Assembly: GCF_904846675.1 (NCBI RefSeq)
Contig: NZ_CAJHBT010000001.1
Coordinates: 186,001 to 250,000 of the forward strand
Origin: Psychrobacter urativorans
Lineage (GTDB): Bacteria; Pseudomonadota; Gammaproteobacteria; Pseudomonadales; Moraxellaceae
Direction of reading: 5' to 3'
Length of the DNA: 64,000 nt
Part shown: piece after piece, positions 39,771 through 50,160 of the stretch
How positions within the stretch are numbered: the stretch's first letter is position 1
How the letters are laid out: every line of letters starts with the position of its first letter
The notes under the pieces: generated by a model
Databases searched by the model: none
What the model was told of the DNA's origin: nothing
What the model saw: only the letters and a program-made list of their open reading frames with translations
Position numbers and translations under genes: made by a program

Positions 39771-40100
39771 TATTTATCTACCTTGTGTCGTTTGTCATGG
39801 CCAGTGCGGCTGATATGCGCGTCAGTATAACAAATATTTTACAAGTGCTATAGTATAGGCTCTGTTCAATCATGGCTTCGACAATATCTAATCTTTGCTG
39901 TTTATAAACCATCCAACCTGTTGGCAATGACATGGTTGCGTCTTGAACCATTTAAATCATTTTTTTAACTCTTTCTTTATTAAAAGGCTATTAGTCACGA
40001 TTTAGTAACCTCAATTGTCACGTTTCTTGCATATATGTCAGAAAGTAGTTTCAGCATGTTTATTGTTTTTTTGTATATCCAGCATTAAGGAGAGGGCTTT
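39771..40100. other. Divergent region between tpiA and pilB
   Basis: About 330 bp. A 57-codon minus-strand frame (39951-39778) ends eight bases before the tpiA start but has no ribosome-binding site. No repeat or RNA gene found. Confidence 0.35.
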
Positions 40101-41810
40101 ATGTCTACCACAATCATTAAGTTTGGTAGTCTAGCGCAGCAACTGATTAGCGAAGGCGTCATTAATGAAGCACATATGAAAACGGCGCAGACTGAATCGC
40201 AGCAGCAGCAAATCGGACTGGTGACGTATCTGATAGACAATAAAATGGCTGATGCCTACTCCTTAGCTCAACTACTGTCGCAGTCATTCGATGCTCCGTT
40301 CTTTGATCTCAATGTGCTGAATAACGATGTCACACCCAAAGACTTAGTTGATGAAAAGATCATCCGTAAGTTTAATGCCTTGCCGATATTTAAGCGTGGG
40401 CAGCACCTATTTGTGGCGCTCAGTGACCCCACACGCATTGATGCTATTGATGCCATTGCCTTTAACTCAAGACTGTCTGTCGACACGGTGGTGGTCGAAG
40501 AAGATAAGCTTAAAAAGCATATTGATAGCATTTATGCTGATACTATGCAAAATTTTGGTGGTTTTGCTGATAGTGATTTAAATGTCGACTTTGAAGATAG
40601 CGAAGATGATGAGGGCGAAACCAAACTTAACGACAGCGTTGATGAAGCGCCGGTGGTGAAGTTTGTCAATAAAATGCTGGTGGAAGCCATTCGTATGGAT
40701 GCCTCCGACTTGCATTTTGAGCCCTATGAAAAGTCCTATCGCGTACGCTTTCGAGTCGATGGGGTGATGCAAAAAATGGCAAATCCACCGGTACAACTTG
40801 CTGGTAAAATCGCCGCACGCCTCAAAGTAATGTCACAAATGGACATCTCTGAGCGCCGCGTACCGCAGGATGGCCGTATTAAGCTAAAAGTATCCAAAAA
40901 TAAAGCCATCGACTTTCGGGTAAGCTGCCTGCCAACCCTATTTGGTGAAAAACTCGTCCTACGTATCTTGGATCCTTCTTCAGCGATGCTAGGTATTGAA
41001 GCGTTGGGCTACGAGCCTGATCAAAAAGATATGTTTCTAGAAGCGCTTAATAAACCACAAGGTATGCTCCTGATTACCGGTCCTACCGGCTCGGGTAAAA
41101 CGGTGTCCCTTTATACGGGGATTAATATTTTAAATACCGGCGAGACCAATATCTCAACCGCCGAAGATCCAGTTGAGATTAACCTTGAAGGCATTAATCA
41201 GGTTAACGTTAATCCGAAAGTAGGCCTTACCTTTTCTAACGCTCTCAAATCATTCTTACGTCAAGATCCAGACATTGTGATGGTGGGTGAAATTCGTGAC
41301 CTTGAGACCGCTGAGATTGCAATTAAAGCAGCACAGACGGGTCACATGGTGCTCTCAACTCTGCATACTAACTCTGCGCCTGAGACCTTAACCCGCCTCC
41401 GTAATATGGGCGTGGCGTCATTTAATATTGCCACCTCAGTAAATTTGGTCATTGCCCAAAGGCTGGCACGGCGCTTGTGCAAAAACTGTAAAAAGCCAAT
41501 TACCGTTCCGCAAAAGAGCTTGCTAGAGCTAGGTTTTAGTGAGGTCGATTTGAATAATCCCGATAATATAATTTATGGGCCTGTTGGCTGTAATGACTGC
41601 CGCGACGGCTACAAAGGTCGGGTAGGTATTTATGAGGTGATGAAAATCAGTCCCGACATCTCCCGTATTATTATGGAAGATGGTAATGCGATTGATATTA
41701 AAGATGCCGCGCTCAAAAATGGCTTTCGCGATTTACGCCGCTCAGGCATCTTAAAGGTATTACAAGGAGTTACCAGTATCCAAGAGTTGATGCGTGTTAC
41801 TTCTGAATAG
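40101..41810 (+). CDS. pilB: Type IV pilus assembly ATPase PilB
   Basis: A 569-residue hexameric ATPase powering pilus extension. The N-terminal MshEN-like domain (1-150) precedes the ATPase core with Walker A GPTGSGKT (327-334), an Asp box around RQDPDIVMVGEIRD, a His box TGHMVLSTLHTN and the tetracysteine zinc site CKNC...CNDC (about 463-500). ATG 40101 follows AAGGAGAGGGCTTT. First gene of pilB-pilC-pilD. In this genus pili support twitching and DNA uptake, which is inference for this strain. Confidence 0.97.
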   Translation: MSTTIIKFGSLAQQLISEGVINEAHMKTAQTESQQQQIGLVTYLIDNKMADAYSLAQLLSQSFDAPFFDLNVLNNDVTPKDLVDEKIIRKFNALPIFKRGQHLFVALSDPTRIDAIDAIAFNSRLSVDTVVVEEDKLKKHIDSIYADTMQNFGGFADSDLNVDFEDSEDDEGETKLNDSVDEAPVVKFVNKMLVEAIRMDASDLHFEPYEKSYRVRFRVDGVMQKMANPPVQLAGKIAARLKVMSQMDISERRVPQDGRIKLKVSKNKAIDFRVSCLPTLFGEKLVLRILDPSSAMLGIEALGYEPDQKDMFLEALNKPQGMLLITGPTGSGKTVSLYTGINILNTGETNISTAEDPVEINLEGINQVNVNPKVGLTFSNALKSFLRQDPDIVMVGEIRDLETAEIAIKAAQTGHMVLSTLHTNSAPETLTRLRNMGVASFNIATSVNLVIAQRLARRLCKNCKKPITVPQKSLLELGFSEVDLNNPDNIIYGPVGCNDCRDGYKGRVGIYEVMKISPDISRIIMEDGNAIDIKDAALKNGFRDLRRSGILKVLQGVTSIQELMRVTSE

Positions 41811-42090
41811 CTAGAAATTCTATAAATGCAATGTACGATAACAGTCTAGACTTAAAATAAAAGCACATAACGGATACTATATTGGGCTAAAATAGTGTTC
41901 ATTAAAATTTAGCTTAAGACAATGTTAATTTAGAATAACTCTGAATAAACAATTAATTATAAAAAACCCATTAGTAAATATTCGTTAATCAACACTAATT
42001 AGATGGTTTATAAAGTTATTACTTATTAATGGTTACGGACCGCATTAAGTAGAAACACCAAGCACAATAGGCAAACTTTGGGGTAGAGAC

Positions 42091-43314
42091 ATGGCAAAAG
42101 CAAAGACCGACATGCTATTAGACTTTGTCTATGACGGCGTCAATCGGCGTGGTCAAAAAGTGAAAGGTGAAACCACAAGTCGTAGTTTAGAGCTGGCAAA
42201 AGCCACGTTACGCAAACAAGGCATCACGGTTAAATCTATTAAGAAAAAGTCTAAGCCACTATATACCTTTAAAAAAGCCATTAAACCAATTGATATTGCT
42301 ATCTTTTCGCGGCAACTGGCGACCATGATGAAGGCGGGCGTACCGTTAACCCAGTCGTTTGAAATCGTTGCGGATTCGCTAGACAACCCCAGCATGAAAG
42401 AGTTGGTCTTACAAATTAAGGGCGATATCGAAGCCGGTGGTACCTTTGCCTCCGCGCTACGTAAGCATCCGCGCTACTTTGACGATCTCTTTTGCTCGCT
42501 GGTCGATTCTGGTGAGCAGTCAGGGGCGCTCGAGACTATGTTAGAGCGGGTTGCCACTTATAAAGAAAAAAGTGAGTTACTCAAAGCAAAAATTAAAAAA
42601 GCGCTGAAATATCCGATGGCGGTCGTTATCGTGGCAGTCATCGTTACTATGATTTTGCTGATTAAAGTGGTCCCTGTATTTTCTGGACTATTCGAATCTT
42701 TCGGAGCCGAACTACCCGCCTTTACCCAAATGGTGGTGGGCATGTCTGAATGGATGCAGTCATGGTGGTTCATTTTGATTATTGCTATTGGTGGCGCTAT
42801 CGTGGGTTTCTCTGAAGGCAAAAAACGATCTAAGAAATTCCGTGATTTTTTAGATCGGGCGACTTTAAAAGCGCCTATATTTGGCAATATTGCTTACCAA
42901 GCCGTTATCGCCCGTTTTGCCCGTACCTTATCCACCACTTTTGCCGCAGGTGTGCCTCTGCTTGATGCGCTAGACTCTACTGCTGGTGCAACCAATAATG
43001 TGGTATTTTATAATGCCACTCAACAAATAAAGAACGATGTAGCTACTGGCCAGCAACTACAATTTTCGATGCGTACCACTAACTTATTTCCAAGTTTAGC
43101 CATTCAAATGGTGGGTATCGGTGAGGAATCAGGTAGCTTAGAGGAGATGCTTGATAAAGTAGCCGTCTATTACGAAAATGAAGTCGATAATGCCGTTGAC
43201 GGCCTGACCAGTCTAATGGAGCCACTGATTATGGCAGTGCTCGGGGTATTGGTTGGCGGTTTGGTCATCGCTATGTATTTGCCAATCTTCCAGATGGGCT
43301 CAGTGGTAGGATAA
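42091..43314 (+). CDS. pilC: Type IV pilus inner-membrane platform protein PilC
   Basis: A 407-residue member of the GspF/PilC family with two duplicated T2SSF domains (about 70-195 and 275-397) and three to four membrane segments. The conserved FSRQLATMMKAGVPLTQSF and FARTLSTTFAAGVPLLDAL repeats show the duplication. It follows pilB after a 280-bp gap, longer than usual. Confidence 0.97.
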   Translation: MAKAKTDMLLDFVYDGVNRRGQKVKGETTSRSLELAKATLRKQGITVKSIKKKSKPLYTFKKAIKPIDIAIFSRQLATMMKAGVPLTQSFEIVADSLDNPSMKELVLQIKGDIEAGGTFASALRKHPRYFDDLFCSLVDSGEQSGALETMLERVATYKEKSELLKAKIKKALKYPMAVVIVAVIVTMILLIKVVPVFSGLFESFGAELPAFTQMVVGMSEWMQSWWFILIIAIGGAIVGFSEGKKRSKKFRDFLDRATLKAPIFGNIAYQAVIARFARTLSTTFAAGVPLLDALDSTAGATNNVVFYNATQQIKNDVATGQQLQFSMRTTNLFPSLAIQMVGIGEESGSLEEMLDKVAVYYENEVDNAVDGLTSLMEPLIMAVLGVLVGGLVIAMYLPIFQMGSVVG

Positions 43315-43355
43315 ATGATAATCATAAACAAAGATAATCATAGGGCAGTCACTTG

Positions 43356-44246
43356 ATGCAATTATTACAAGACAATATGGGCGTAGCGCTAGTCGTATTT
43401 ATCCTATTAGGGCTTTGTGTGGGCAGTTTTTTAAATGTGGTAATCCACCGCATACCCCTAATGATGCACTACGAATGGCGTCAAGAATGCAGCCAATTTT
43501 TGGCGCAACAAAGAGATATGCCAGCTGAGCATACAAGGGTACTGACCAGTGTCGTCGATAATGATGTGCCCGTTACTTTGAGCCTACCTGCCTCACGCTG
43601 TCCACACTGCGCGCATAAAATAAAATGGTATGAAAATATACCATTAGTCAGTTGGATGCTATTACGTGGACGCTGCTCAGACTGCAAAGCAGCTATTGGT
43701 ATACGTTATCCTATAGTGGAGTTGGCCACCGCCCTACTCTCAGGCTTAGTGATTTATCATTTTGGGGTTAACGCAACTGGGCTGTCTGCTTTAGTATTAG
43801 TGTGGACACTAATAGCACTGACTGGCATTGATTTTGATACCCAGCTGTTACCCGACCGCTTAACTTTTCCTTTAGCAGGGCTGGGCTTGGCAGTTAATTC
43901 ACAAGGCTGGTTTGTGAGCCCAACCAAATCTATTTGGGGCTTATTACTGGGATTTTTATCGCTGTGGATAGTGGTTAAGGTATTTTACCTTATCACCAAA
44001 AAACATGGCATGGGACAAGGCGACTTTAAATTACTGGCGGTATTGGGTGCATGGCTTGGCCCTGTAATGTTGCCGTTAATCATTCTACTATCCTCCCTGC
44101 TAGGCTCGATAGTGGGTATTATCTTGATGAAAATACAAGGGGAGAGTAAACCGTTTGCCTTTGGTCCTTATATTGCTATTGCGGGCATTGTTGCCCTATT
44201 ATACGGCTCCGATATTGTCAACTGGTACTTGGGAATGTACGTTTAG
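43356..44246 (+). CDS. pilD: Prepilin peptidase / N-methyltransferase PilD
   Basis: A 296-residue bifunctional membrane aspartyl protease that cleaves and N-methylates type IV prepilins. The zinc-binding CPHC...CSDC pair (about 85-114) and the two catalytic aspartate segments (TGIDFDTQLLPD and GMGQGDFKLLA) are intact. ATG 43356 chosen; TTG 43353 directly before it is less likely. Followed by a strong terminator. Confidence 0.96.
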   Translation: MQLLQDNMGVALVVFILLGLCVGSFLNVVIHRIPLMMHYEWRQECSQFLAQQRDMPAEHTRVLTSVVDNDVPVTLSLPASRCPHCAHKIKWYENIPLVSWMLLRGRCSDCKAAIGIRYPIVELATALLSGLVIYHFGVNATGLSALVLVWTLIALTGIDFDTQLLPDRLTFPLAGLGLAVNSQGWFVSPTKSIWGLLLGFLSLWIVVKVFYLITKKHGMGQGDFKLLAVLGAWLGPVMLPLIILLSSLLGSIVGIILMKIQGESKPFAFGPYIAIAGIVALLYGSDIVNWYLGMYV

Positions 44247-44318
44247 ATAGTTATAAATTACAATACAGTAAAGCAATACCCACATTTTTATTGATAGTAG
44301 CCGTTAATCTAAGGAATT

Positions 44319-44358
44319 GTTAATCTAGGCAATAGCGATTGCTTAGATTAACTTTTTT
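44319..44358 (+). terminator. Intrinsic terminator after pilBCD
   Basis: A 15-bp stem (GTTAATCTAGGCAAT / ATTGCTTAGATTAAC, one G-U) with loop AGCG and six T residues. A partial copy of the 5' arm (GTTAATCTA) lies just before it. Confidence 0.88.
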
Positions 44359-44430
44359 GCTTTTATAAGCTAATTGCTCATATCTATTTATCCCTACAAC
44401 CCTATTCTACCAGCCAAATAAGTCATTATT

Positions 44431-45132
44431 ATGTCAAAAAATTCTAATACATCGTCTCATCACGCTGTTGCTAGCACCGGCCTGACACATCAGCAAACTA
44501 AAGACAAAACCTTAGTCGTAGGATTAACCGGAGGTATTGGCAGTGGCAAGTCTTCTGCTAGTGACTGGTTTGCGATGCAAGGAATCGATATTATCGACGC
44601 TGATGTCATTGCTCACGAGGTAGTTGCAAAAGGCAGTGCTACCTTACGCAAAATTCAGAAAAAATTCGGTGATTGGGTCATTAGCCCTGCTGGAAATATG
44701 GATCGTGCAGCTGTACGTAGCCATGTCTTTACTCATCCTGAAGCACTGATGGAGCTTGAATCTATCACTCATCCGGCGATACGTGAGGCGGCAAAGGAAC
44801 AATTAGCGGCAAGCACTTCAGCGTATGTAGTCCTGTCAGCACCACTACTGATTGAAGCAGCAGAAGCAGGATTGGCCAATCTATGTCAGCGCATCTTAGT
44901 CATTGATGTGCATGAAGACACCCAGCTGGCGCGTGCCAGCCTACGTGATGAACAAAGCGCGACTAAAATTAAAGCCATTATGGCGAATCAGCTCAGCCGC
45001 GAGGTACGTAATGGTCATGCTGATGATGTGATTGTTAATGAAGCTGATTTAGCTGCTCTACATTTGCAGCTACAACCCCTACATCAAACTTATCTTACGC
45101 TTGCGCAGCAGCTAAAGTACGCTGCCGATTAA
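44431..45132 (+). CDS. coaE: Dephospho-CoA kinase
   Basis: Last step of coenzyme A synthesis. P-loop TGGIGSGKS (33-41), with the IIDADVIAHEVV and ESITHPAIRE segments of the family. The 233 residues include a polar N-terminal extension of about 27 residues (MSKNSNTSSHH...) not seen in most homologues; the start has no clear ribosome-binding site. Its 3' end overlaps the convergent rlmB gene by 38 bp. As in other gammaproteobacteria, coaE follows pilD. Confidence 0.95.
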   Translation: MSKNSNTSSHHAVASTGLTHQQTKDKTLVVGLTGGIGSGKSSASDWFAMQGIDIIDADVIAHEVVAKGSATLRKIQKKFGDWVISPAGNMDRAAVRSHVFTHPEALMELESITHPAIREAAKEQLAASTSAYVVLSAPLLIEAAEAGLANLCQRILVIDVHEDTQLARASLRDEQSATKIKAIMANQLSREVRNGHADDVIVNEADLAALHLQLQPLHQTYLTLAQQLKYAAD

Positions 45133-45865
45133 CCTCATATAGTGCCATTCCTGTTGCGACACTGACGTTGAGGCTTTGCAAATTGCCATGCTCGTTGCCG
45201 GACATTGGAATATAGACCAGCTCATCACAGCTCTCTGTCGTTAGACGGCGCATCCCTTCGCCTTCTGAGCCCATGATAATGGCGGTTTTGCCAGTCAAGT
45301 CAGCGGTATGTATTGGTTTAGCATCGGCATTGAGCGCCGTACCAAATACGAATACACCTGCACTTTTAATTTTTGTTAATGCCCGCGCAAGGTTAGTAAC
45401 GCTAATAATAGGCATCATTTCAGCAGCACCTACTGATACTTTTGCTACCGTAGGAGTCAAACTGGCAGCATGGTGTTTGGGACAAATGACTGCATCCACC
45501 CCCATTGCAACGGCAGTTCGCAGGCAGGCACCAAAATTATGCGCATCGGTAATTTGATCTAATACCAGCAATAAACAGTTATCTCGAGTGACAAGCGTAT
45601 CCAACAGCCCCTCATCGGCAAACCCTAATGGACGTGCATGCAGGACTACTCCTTGATGCTGCGGGCTACCACATAACTGTGTCAGGTTGTCTTTTTGAGT
45701 CGGCTGAAGACTCACGCCATTGGCTTGTGCTTGCTTTATAATGGCTTGCACATGGCTGTCCGTTTCGCGTCCTTGTTGCACAAATAAACTAAGTGCATCT
45801 AAGGGGCGATACTCAAGTAAGGCCTCAATAGCATGAATGCCATAAAAATAGCTGGGTTTTGCCAT
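45095..45865 (-). CDS. rlmB: 23S rRNA (guanosine-2'-O-)-methyltransferase RlmB
   Basis: A 256-residue SpoU-family enzyme that 2'-O-methylates G2251 of 23S rRNA. N-terminal YGIHAIEALLEYRP and the knotted SAM domain with AIIMGSEGEGM and LQSLNVSVATGMALYE are present. The usual motif before SLNVSVA carries an extra HGN here. The 3' end overlaps coaE tail to tail by 38 bp. Confidence 0.94.
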   Translation of the reverse strand: MAKPSYFYGIHAIEALLEYRPLDALSLFVQQGRETDSHVQAIIKQAQANGVSLQPTQKDNLTQLCGSPQHQGVVLHARPLGFADEGLLDTLVTRDNCLLLVLDQITDAHNFGACLRTAVAMGVDAVICPKHHAASLTPTVAKVSVGAAEMMPIISVTNLARALTKIKSAGVFVFGTALNADAKPIHTADLTGKTAIIMGSEGEGMRRLTTESCDELVYIPMSGNEHGNLQSLNVSVATGMALYEVNRQRTLAAAQA

Positions 45866-46073
45866 AACGTGCCTGCTGTTTGAAAAAGGGGTATCATTTA
45901 ACGGGATAAAAGGTAGATGACTGCTATCAATAATATGATTACAAGACTAAAAACTAGCACAGTCTTGCGTGTTATTTTGTAGTATATATCTCTACGGTTT
46001 TCAGTCCAACTGGTATGTATTAACGCTCTTAACTGACTATCTACATTTTAGATAGGCAGTTGAGCATCTAACA

Positions 46074-46409
46074 CTAACCTTCTAGATGGCAAACATACTG
46101 GGCGATTTCTTCGGTGCGTAAACTGAAGCCGCTATTACCTTCGACGACAAATGATTGGCCAGCCCGGTAATAGCTAAATTCTTCATCACCGTTGATTTTG
46201 ACCTCACACTCACCGCTAATAATCTCAATGCGCTCAGAGGTGTTGGTGCTAAATTGATAGTGCTCCACACTATTATCGCACGGTAAAATAATACCTAAAG
46301 TTTTATGGCGGCCATCTTCGAACATAATTGTACGGCTGGAACAACGCCCATCATATGATATCGTGGCCTGAGCATCGACCGTCACGCTGGTAAATTGTGC
46401 CGCTGTCAT
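46074..46409 (-). CDS. ppnP: Pyrimidine/purine nucleoside phosphorylase PpnP
   Basis: A 111-residue cupin-fold nucleoside phosphorylase (formerly YaiE/DUF1255). The SGECEVKINGDEEF and YRAGQSFVVEGNSGFSLR segments are typical. Length slightly exceeds the 94-residue E. coli protein at the N-terminus. The ribosome-binding site is AAGGAAGTCACT before ATG. Confidence 0.9.
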   Translation of the reverse strand: MTAAQFTSVTVDAQATISYDGRCSSRTIMFEDGRHKTLGIILPCDNSVEHYQFSTNTSERIEIISGECEVKINGDEEFSYYRAGQSFVVEGNSGFSLRTEEIAQYVCHLEG

Positions 46410-47064
46410 AGTGACTTCCTTATCAAATAATTATTGCTAAACTAAAAAATAAGTGACTGATTAAACTAGTTAATCTAAACTCTCGCCTGATTTTCACCTA
46501 ACTTCTCCCACGATAAAAAGGCACTGACACCTTATTAAGTAGCGTCATATCGCAGATGGTTGTGCCGTGAGTTATGATTAGGTGAGATTATGCTACCACA
46601 TTATATCTATAAAGTTTGTTACAGCGCATCTAGGAATCGTACTTAGAACCTATAATTACTGCTATACAACAGGGCTAATCTGCTGTAGTACTAAGGGTAA
46701 GCTGCTGTATTTATTAAGTACGATTATTATAAAATAATTGGCAGAATAGCTTAGAATGAAAGCATAAACACCGCTACATTTAACGATGCGGGTAGTCTAC
46801 TGTTTTAAAGTATTCAATAATGCCTAGAGCCTTTAATAACCCTTATTAGGGTAATAGCCGTTATAATAGTAGCCATTATAGAAAGTGTTAATGATCCAGT
46901 TGTGTATTTTCGTTCAGTTTTAAATAGTAGCCTAATTTGTATTTGGACTCATTTAACCTTATATACTGACCAGTACTTCCACCCAATTGACCTTTTTTTA
47001 AATCTACTTTCATAAATATTTATAAGATTTATTTGCGGTTAATTGTCCGCCATGAGAGGCTTTG
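46410..47064. other. Long divergent region between ppnP and recN
   Basis: About 650 bp with no coding region or RNA I can identify. No E. coli-type SOS box precedes recN, in keeping with the different damage response of Moraxellaceae. Confidence 0.4.
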
Positions 47065-48747
47065 ATGCTGTTATCGTTAACCTTATCCCAGTTTGCGCTG
47101 ATCGCTGAGCATGAGCTAAATGTTGCTGATGGCTTTAATGTGATCACCGGTGAAACGGGCGCAGGCAAGTCTTTACTGTTGGATGCTTTGTCCTTATGTG
47201 CTGGTGAGCGCGCAGATAGTGCAATGGTCAGACATGGCGCGGCACATGCGGATATCTATGCTCAATTCGACATCAAAGATAATGCGGTAGTCAATAACTG
47301 GTTTGCGGCGCATGAGCGCACTTTAGCAGAACCAGAAGTTCTCATTCGGCGGCAGCTGAGTAGTAGTGGGCGCTCAAAAGCTTGGCTTAACGGACTGCCA
47401 GTCAGCCTAGCTGAACTCAAAAGCTTAGGGGCGTTACTGGTGAACATTCATAGCCAACATGCCCAGCAAGCTTTGCTGAAACCACAGTTTGTGGTGCAAT
47501 GGTTGGATGCAATGGCACAGATAACACCATTAGCGCTACAGACTGCCACTAGTTATCAGCAGTATCAACAGCTCAAACGCCGAGCAGATGACTTGGCTAG
47601 CCGCGAAGCCCAACGCCAAGATAGAATGCAGCTATTACAGAGTCAGTTGGCTGATATTGTCCCGCTACTCGCAGTTGACTATCGGGAGATTGAGGCAGAA
47701 CACGAAGAGTTATCTAATATCGAAGCTTTAATGCAAGAAGCCAGTCATGGTCTGCATCTACTCGATAATGACAGTGATGAGCCCGATGTCATGACCCTTT
47801 TGGGACAAGCGATTAAGCTATGCGACCATCAAATAGAAGTCAGTCAAACCTTTGGGCAAGTATCAGAGCAACTGCATTTAGCCCAGCAGCAAATTACCGA
47901 AGTGACAGCGCTGTTATCCGATTATGCTGAACAGCAACTGCCTGACCCTGAGCGTCTGCAAGAATTGGATAGTTTAATAAGTCTGGGTCACCGCTTATCA
48001 CGTAAGCACAGCTTGCCAGCAGGGGATTTGATAAATGAGGCAAAGGGCTGGCAGCAGCAATTAGCGCAGCTAGAGAATGAGCCCAGCAGTGATGCCCTTG
48101 CCGCACAAATTGATGAGGCATGGCAGAATTATCTCACACTAACCCAGCAGTTACATGAAGCGCGCTCGCAAGCAGCACCTACAATATGCGAGCAGCTCGT
48201 AGCCCAGTTGCAACCGCTGGCGTTACCGAACGCACGCTGCGAATTTGTCTTCAGTAAAAAAGCCGATTCAGCGCATTACAATGCTCAGGGTTGCTACGAT
48301 ATTGACCTGTTATTTAGTGCCAACGTCGGTATGCCGCTGCAGCCGCTATATAAGATTGCCTCAGGCGGTGAGCTGTCACGCATGGCGTTGGTGATGCAAG
48401 TATTGCAAGCGACCAGTAGTGATAATAATGCGGCAAAACCTATGCTGGTATTTGATGAAGTCGATGTCGGTATCAGTGGCGGCACTGCGCAAGTGGTCGG
48501 TGAGTTATTACGCACCCTCGGGCACACCCAGCAATTATTAGCGATTACCCATCAAGCACAAGTCGCTGCTCAAGCCCACCAGCATATTTTGGTGCAAAAA
48601 CACCACCATAAGCAGACCCAAAGTGAGATGTTTATTTTGACTGATAGCGCGCAGATCGATGAGCTGGCGCGGATGTCAGGTGGCGTTACCATTACCGAAG
48701 TCACTCGCGAGCATGCTCGTAGTTTGCTGACCGATGTAAAAATTTAA
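47065..48747 (+). CDS. recN: DNA repair protein RecN
   Basis: A 560-residue SMC-like ATPase for double-strand-break repair. P-loop G29-ETGAGK-S36, coiled-coil arms (about 150-360), signature KIASGGELSRMALVMQ and Walker B MLVFDEVDVGISGG are present. ATG 47065 selected; an in-frame TTG lies directly before it. The upstream gap is long and AT-rich. Confidence 0.97.
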   Translation: MLLSLTLSQFALIAEHELNVADGFNVITGETGAGKSLLLDALSLCAGERADSAMVRHGAAHADIYAQFDIKDNAVVNNWFAAHERTLAEPEVLIRRQLSSSGRSKAWLNGLPVSLAELKSLGALLVNIHSQHAQQALLKPQFVVQWLDAMAQITPLALQTATSYQQYQQLKRRADDLASREAQRQDRMQLLQSQLADIVPLLAVDYREIEAEHEELSNIEALMQEASHGLHLLDNDSDEPDVMTLLGQAIKLCDHQIEVSQTFGQVSEQLHLAQQQITEVTALLSDYAEQQLPDPERLQELDSLISLGHRLSRKHSLPAGDLINEAKGWQQQLAQLENEPSSDALAAQIDEAWQNYLTLTQQLHEARSQAAPTICEQLVAQLQPLALPNARCEFVFSKKADSAHYNAQGCYDIDLLFSANVGMPLQPLYKIASGGELSRMALVMQVLQATSSDNNAAKPMLVFDEVDVGISGGTAQVVGELLRTLGHTQQLLAITHQAQVAAQAHQHILVQKHHHKQTQSEMFILTDSAQIDELARMSGGVTITEVTREHARSLLTDVKI

Positions 48748-48846
48748 ATGGTACGCAGACTATAACTGTAACAGACGTCTGTTGCTTTCTTGGTCGATAT
48801 CGCCATATAGTAATATCTCACCCCTTTTTATGTTGCGTTTGCCTCT

Positions 48847-49410
48847 ATGCCTAAAACCAATTTGACACATCATTTTTTAATTGCAGCACCCGAGCTATCA
48901 GACCCACGGTTTGAGCGGGCGCTGATATATATCTGTCGTCATGATAAACAGGGCGCTTTAGGTTTGATGGTCAATCGCCCGCTTGGCCAAGCTCGCGTTG
49001 GCAAACTGCTAGAGGATTTAGATATTGAAGTTACCGATCCGCAAGTGATGGAAGATTTGGCATTAGATGGCGGGCCTATGTATCCTGAAATTGGGTTTGT
49101 GCTGCATACCGGTCAGCCACAGTGGGCATCCTCCTTTGCTATCTCAGAAAACGTCTGCATTACTACCAGTCAAGATATTCTCAAGCGTATCGCGGCGGGT
49201 CAAGGAATTGGTCATTATCAGCTGTGCTTGGGCCATGCCAGCTGGGGCAGAAAGCAGCTTAATCGTGAAATTAATAACGGTGACTGGTTGATTTGCCCTG
49301 CTGATTTGACCTTGTTATTTGACACCCCATTTGATGAACGCTGGCAATTGGCGGCTGATAAAATCGGAGTGAATTTTGATTATTTAAGCAGCGACATCGG
49401 TCATGCCTAA
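48847..49410 (+). CDS. yqgE: YqgE/AlgH family protein (UPF0301)
   Basis: A 187-residue protein of unknown biochemical role, historically tied to alginate regulation in Pseudomonas. Conserved [31 protein letters not shown] and [15 protein letters not shown] are present. Followed 86 bp later by ruvX; the yqgE-ruvX (yqgF) pair is a conserved gammaproteobacterial operon. Confidence 0.92.
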   Translation: MPKTNLTHHFLIAAPELSDPRFERALIYICRHDKQGALGLMVNRPLGQARVGKLLEDLDIEVTDPQVMEDLALDGGPMYPEIGFVLHTGQPQWASSFAISENVCITTSQDILKRIAAGQGIGHYQLCLGHASWGRKQLNREINNGDWLICPADLTLLFDTPFDERWQLAADKIGVNFDYLSSDIGHA

Positions 49411-49496
49411 TATAAAGAACTTTTAGTAAAAATATTTAAAAAAATCTTTATATAAGATAAGTTTAATGTAAATAAATATGGGAAAAACTTGCTTCT

Positions 49497-50060
49497 ATGA
49501 CCACAGTAGACACTAATACTTCAACAGATATTGGCATTGAGATTAACAGCGAGAGTGAGGGTGAAAACTTGCTTATTGATAATACTGAGCCAGCACCAAA
49601 AGCGCATCTTATTCTAGGGCTAGATTATGGCGTCAAGAAAATGGGCATGGCGTTAGGCAATACCATTACTGAAACTGCGAGCGCCTTTGATATCTTGGCG
49701 ATGAATAATGGCCAACCCGATTGGGACAATCTGCTCGGTATTATTAAAGTTTGGAGCGTGTCACAAGTGGTGGTTGGACTGCCGCTAAATATGGATGGCA
49801 GTAGTTCAATGTTGTCCAAACGTGCCCATAAATTTGCACGAAGGCTGGCACATCGACTGATGGAACAGCATATACCGGCAACGGTAATGCACTGCGATGA
49901 GCGTCTGACCTCAGTGGGCGCACGTGAGATTGCTTGGGAGCAAGGCTGGATTAAAAACGAGCGTGACCCGATTGATGATATCTCCGCCTGTATTTTGCTA
50001 TCCACTTATTTTGCTGATCCTGATAGTGCCATAGCCATTGACGCTATAAAAGCAGATTGA
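49497..50060 (+). CDS. ruvX: RuvX/YqgF-family Holliday-junction-resolvase-like nuclease
   Basis: RNase H-like protein implicated in 16S rRNA 5'-end processing and recombination. The first catalytic Asp is D43 (LGLDYGVKKMG), with the VVGLPLNMDGS and DERLTSVGARE segments following. The protein is about 40 residues longer than usual because of an acidic Asn/Glu-rich N-terminal tail. If the start were later, none of the in-frame ATGs before the core shows a better ribosome-binding site. Confidence 0.92.
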   Translation: MTTVDTNTSTDIGIEINSESEGENLLIDNTEPAPKAHLILGLDYGVKKMGMALGNTITETASAFDILAMNNGQPDWDNLLGIIKVWSVSQVVVGLPLNMDGSSSMLSKRAHKFARRLAHRLMEQHIPATVMHCDERLTSVGAREIAWEQGWIKNERDPIDDISACILLSTYFADPDSAIAIDAIKAD

Positions 50061-50160
50061 ATAAAAACCTCTAATAACAATTATCAGCTTTAAGCATCAA
50101 TCACTATAAGCACCTATATACTTCTCTTAATAATATCTACCCAAAAGATGACAGCTTGTT

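Noticed and set aside
39778-39951. 57-codon minus-strand frame ending just before tpiA
   Set aside because: No ribosome-binding site, no recognisable family, and the region must hold the tpiA promoter; kept only as a note.
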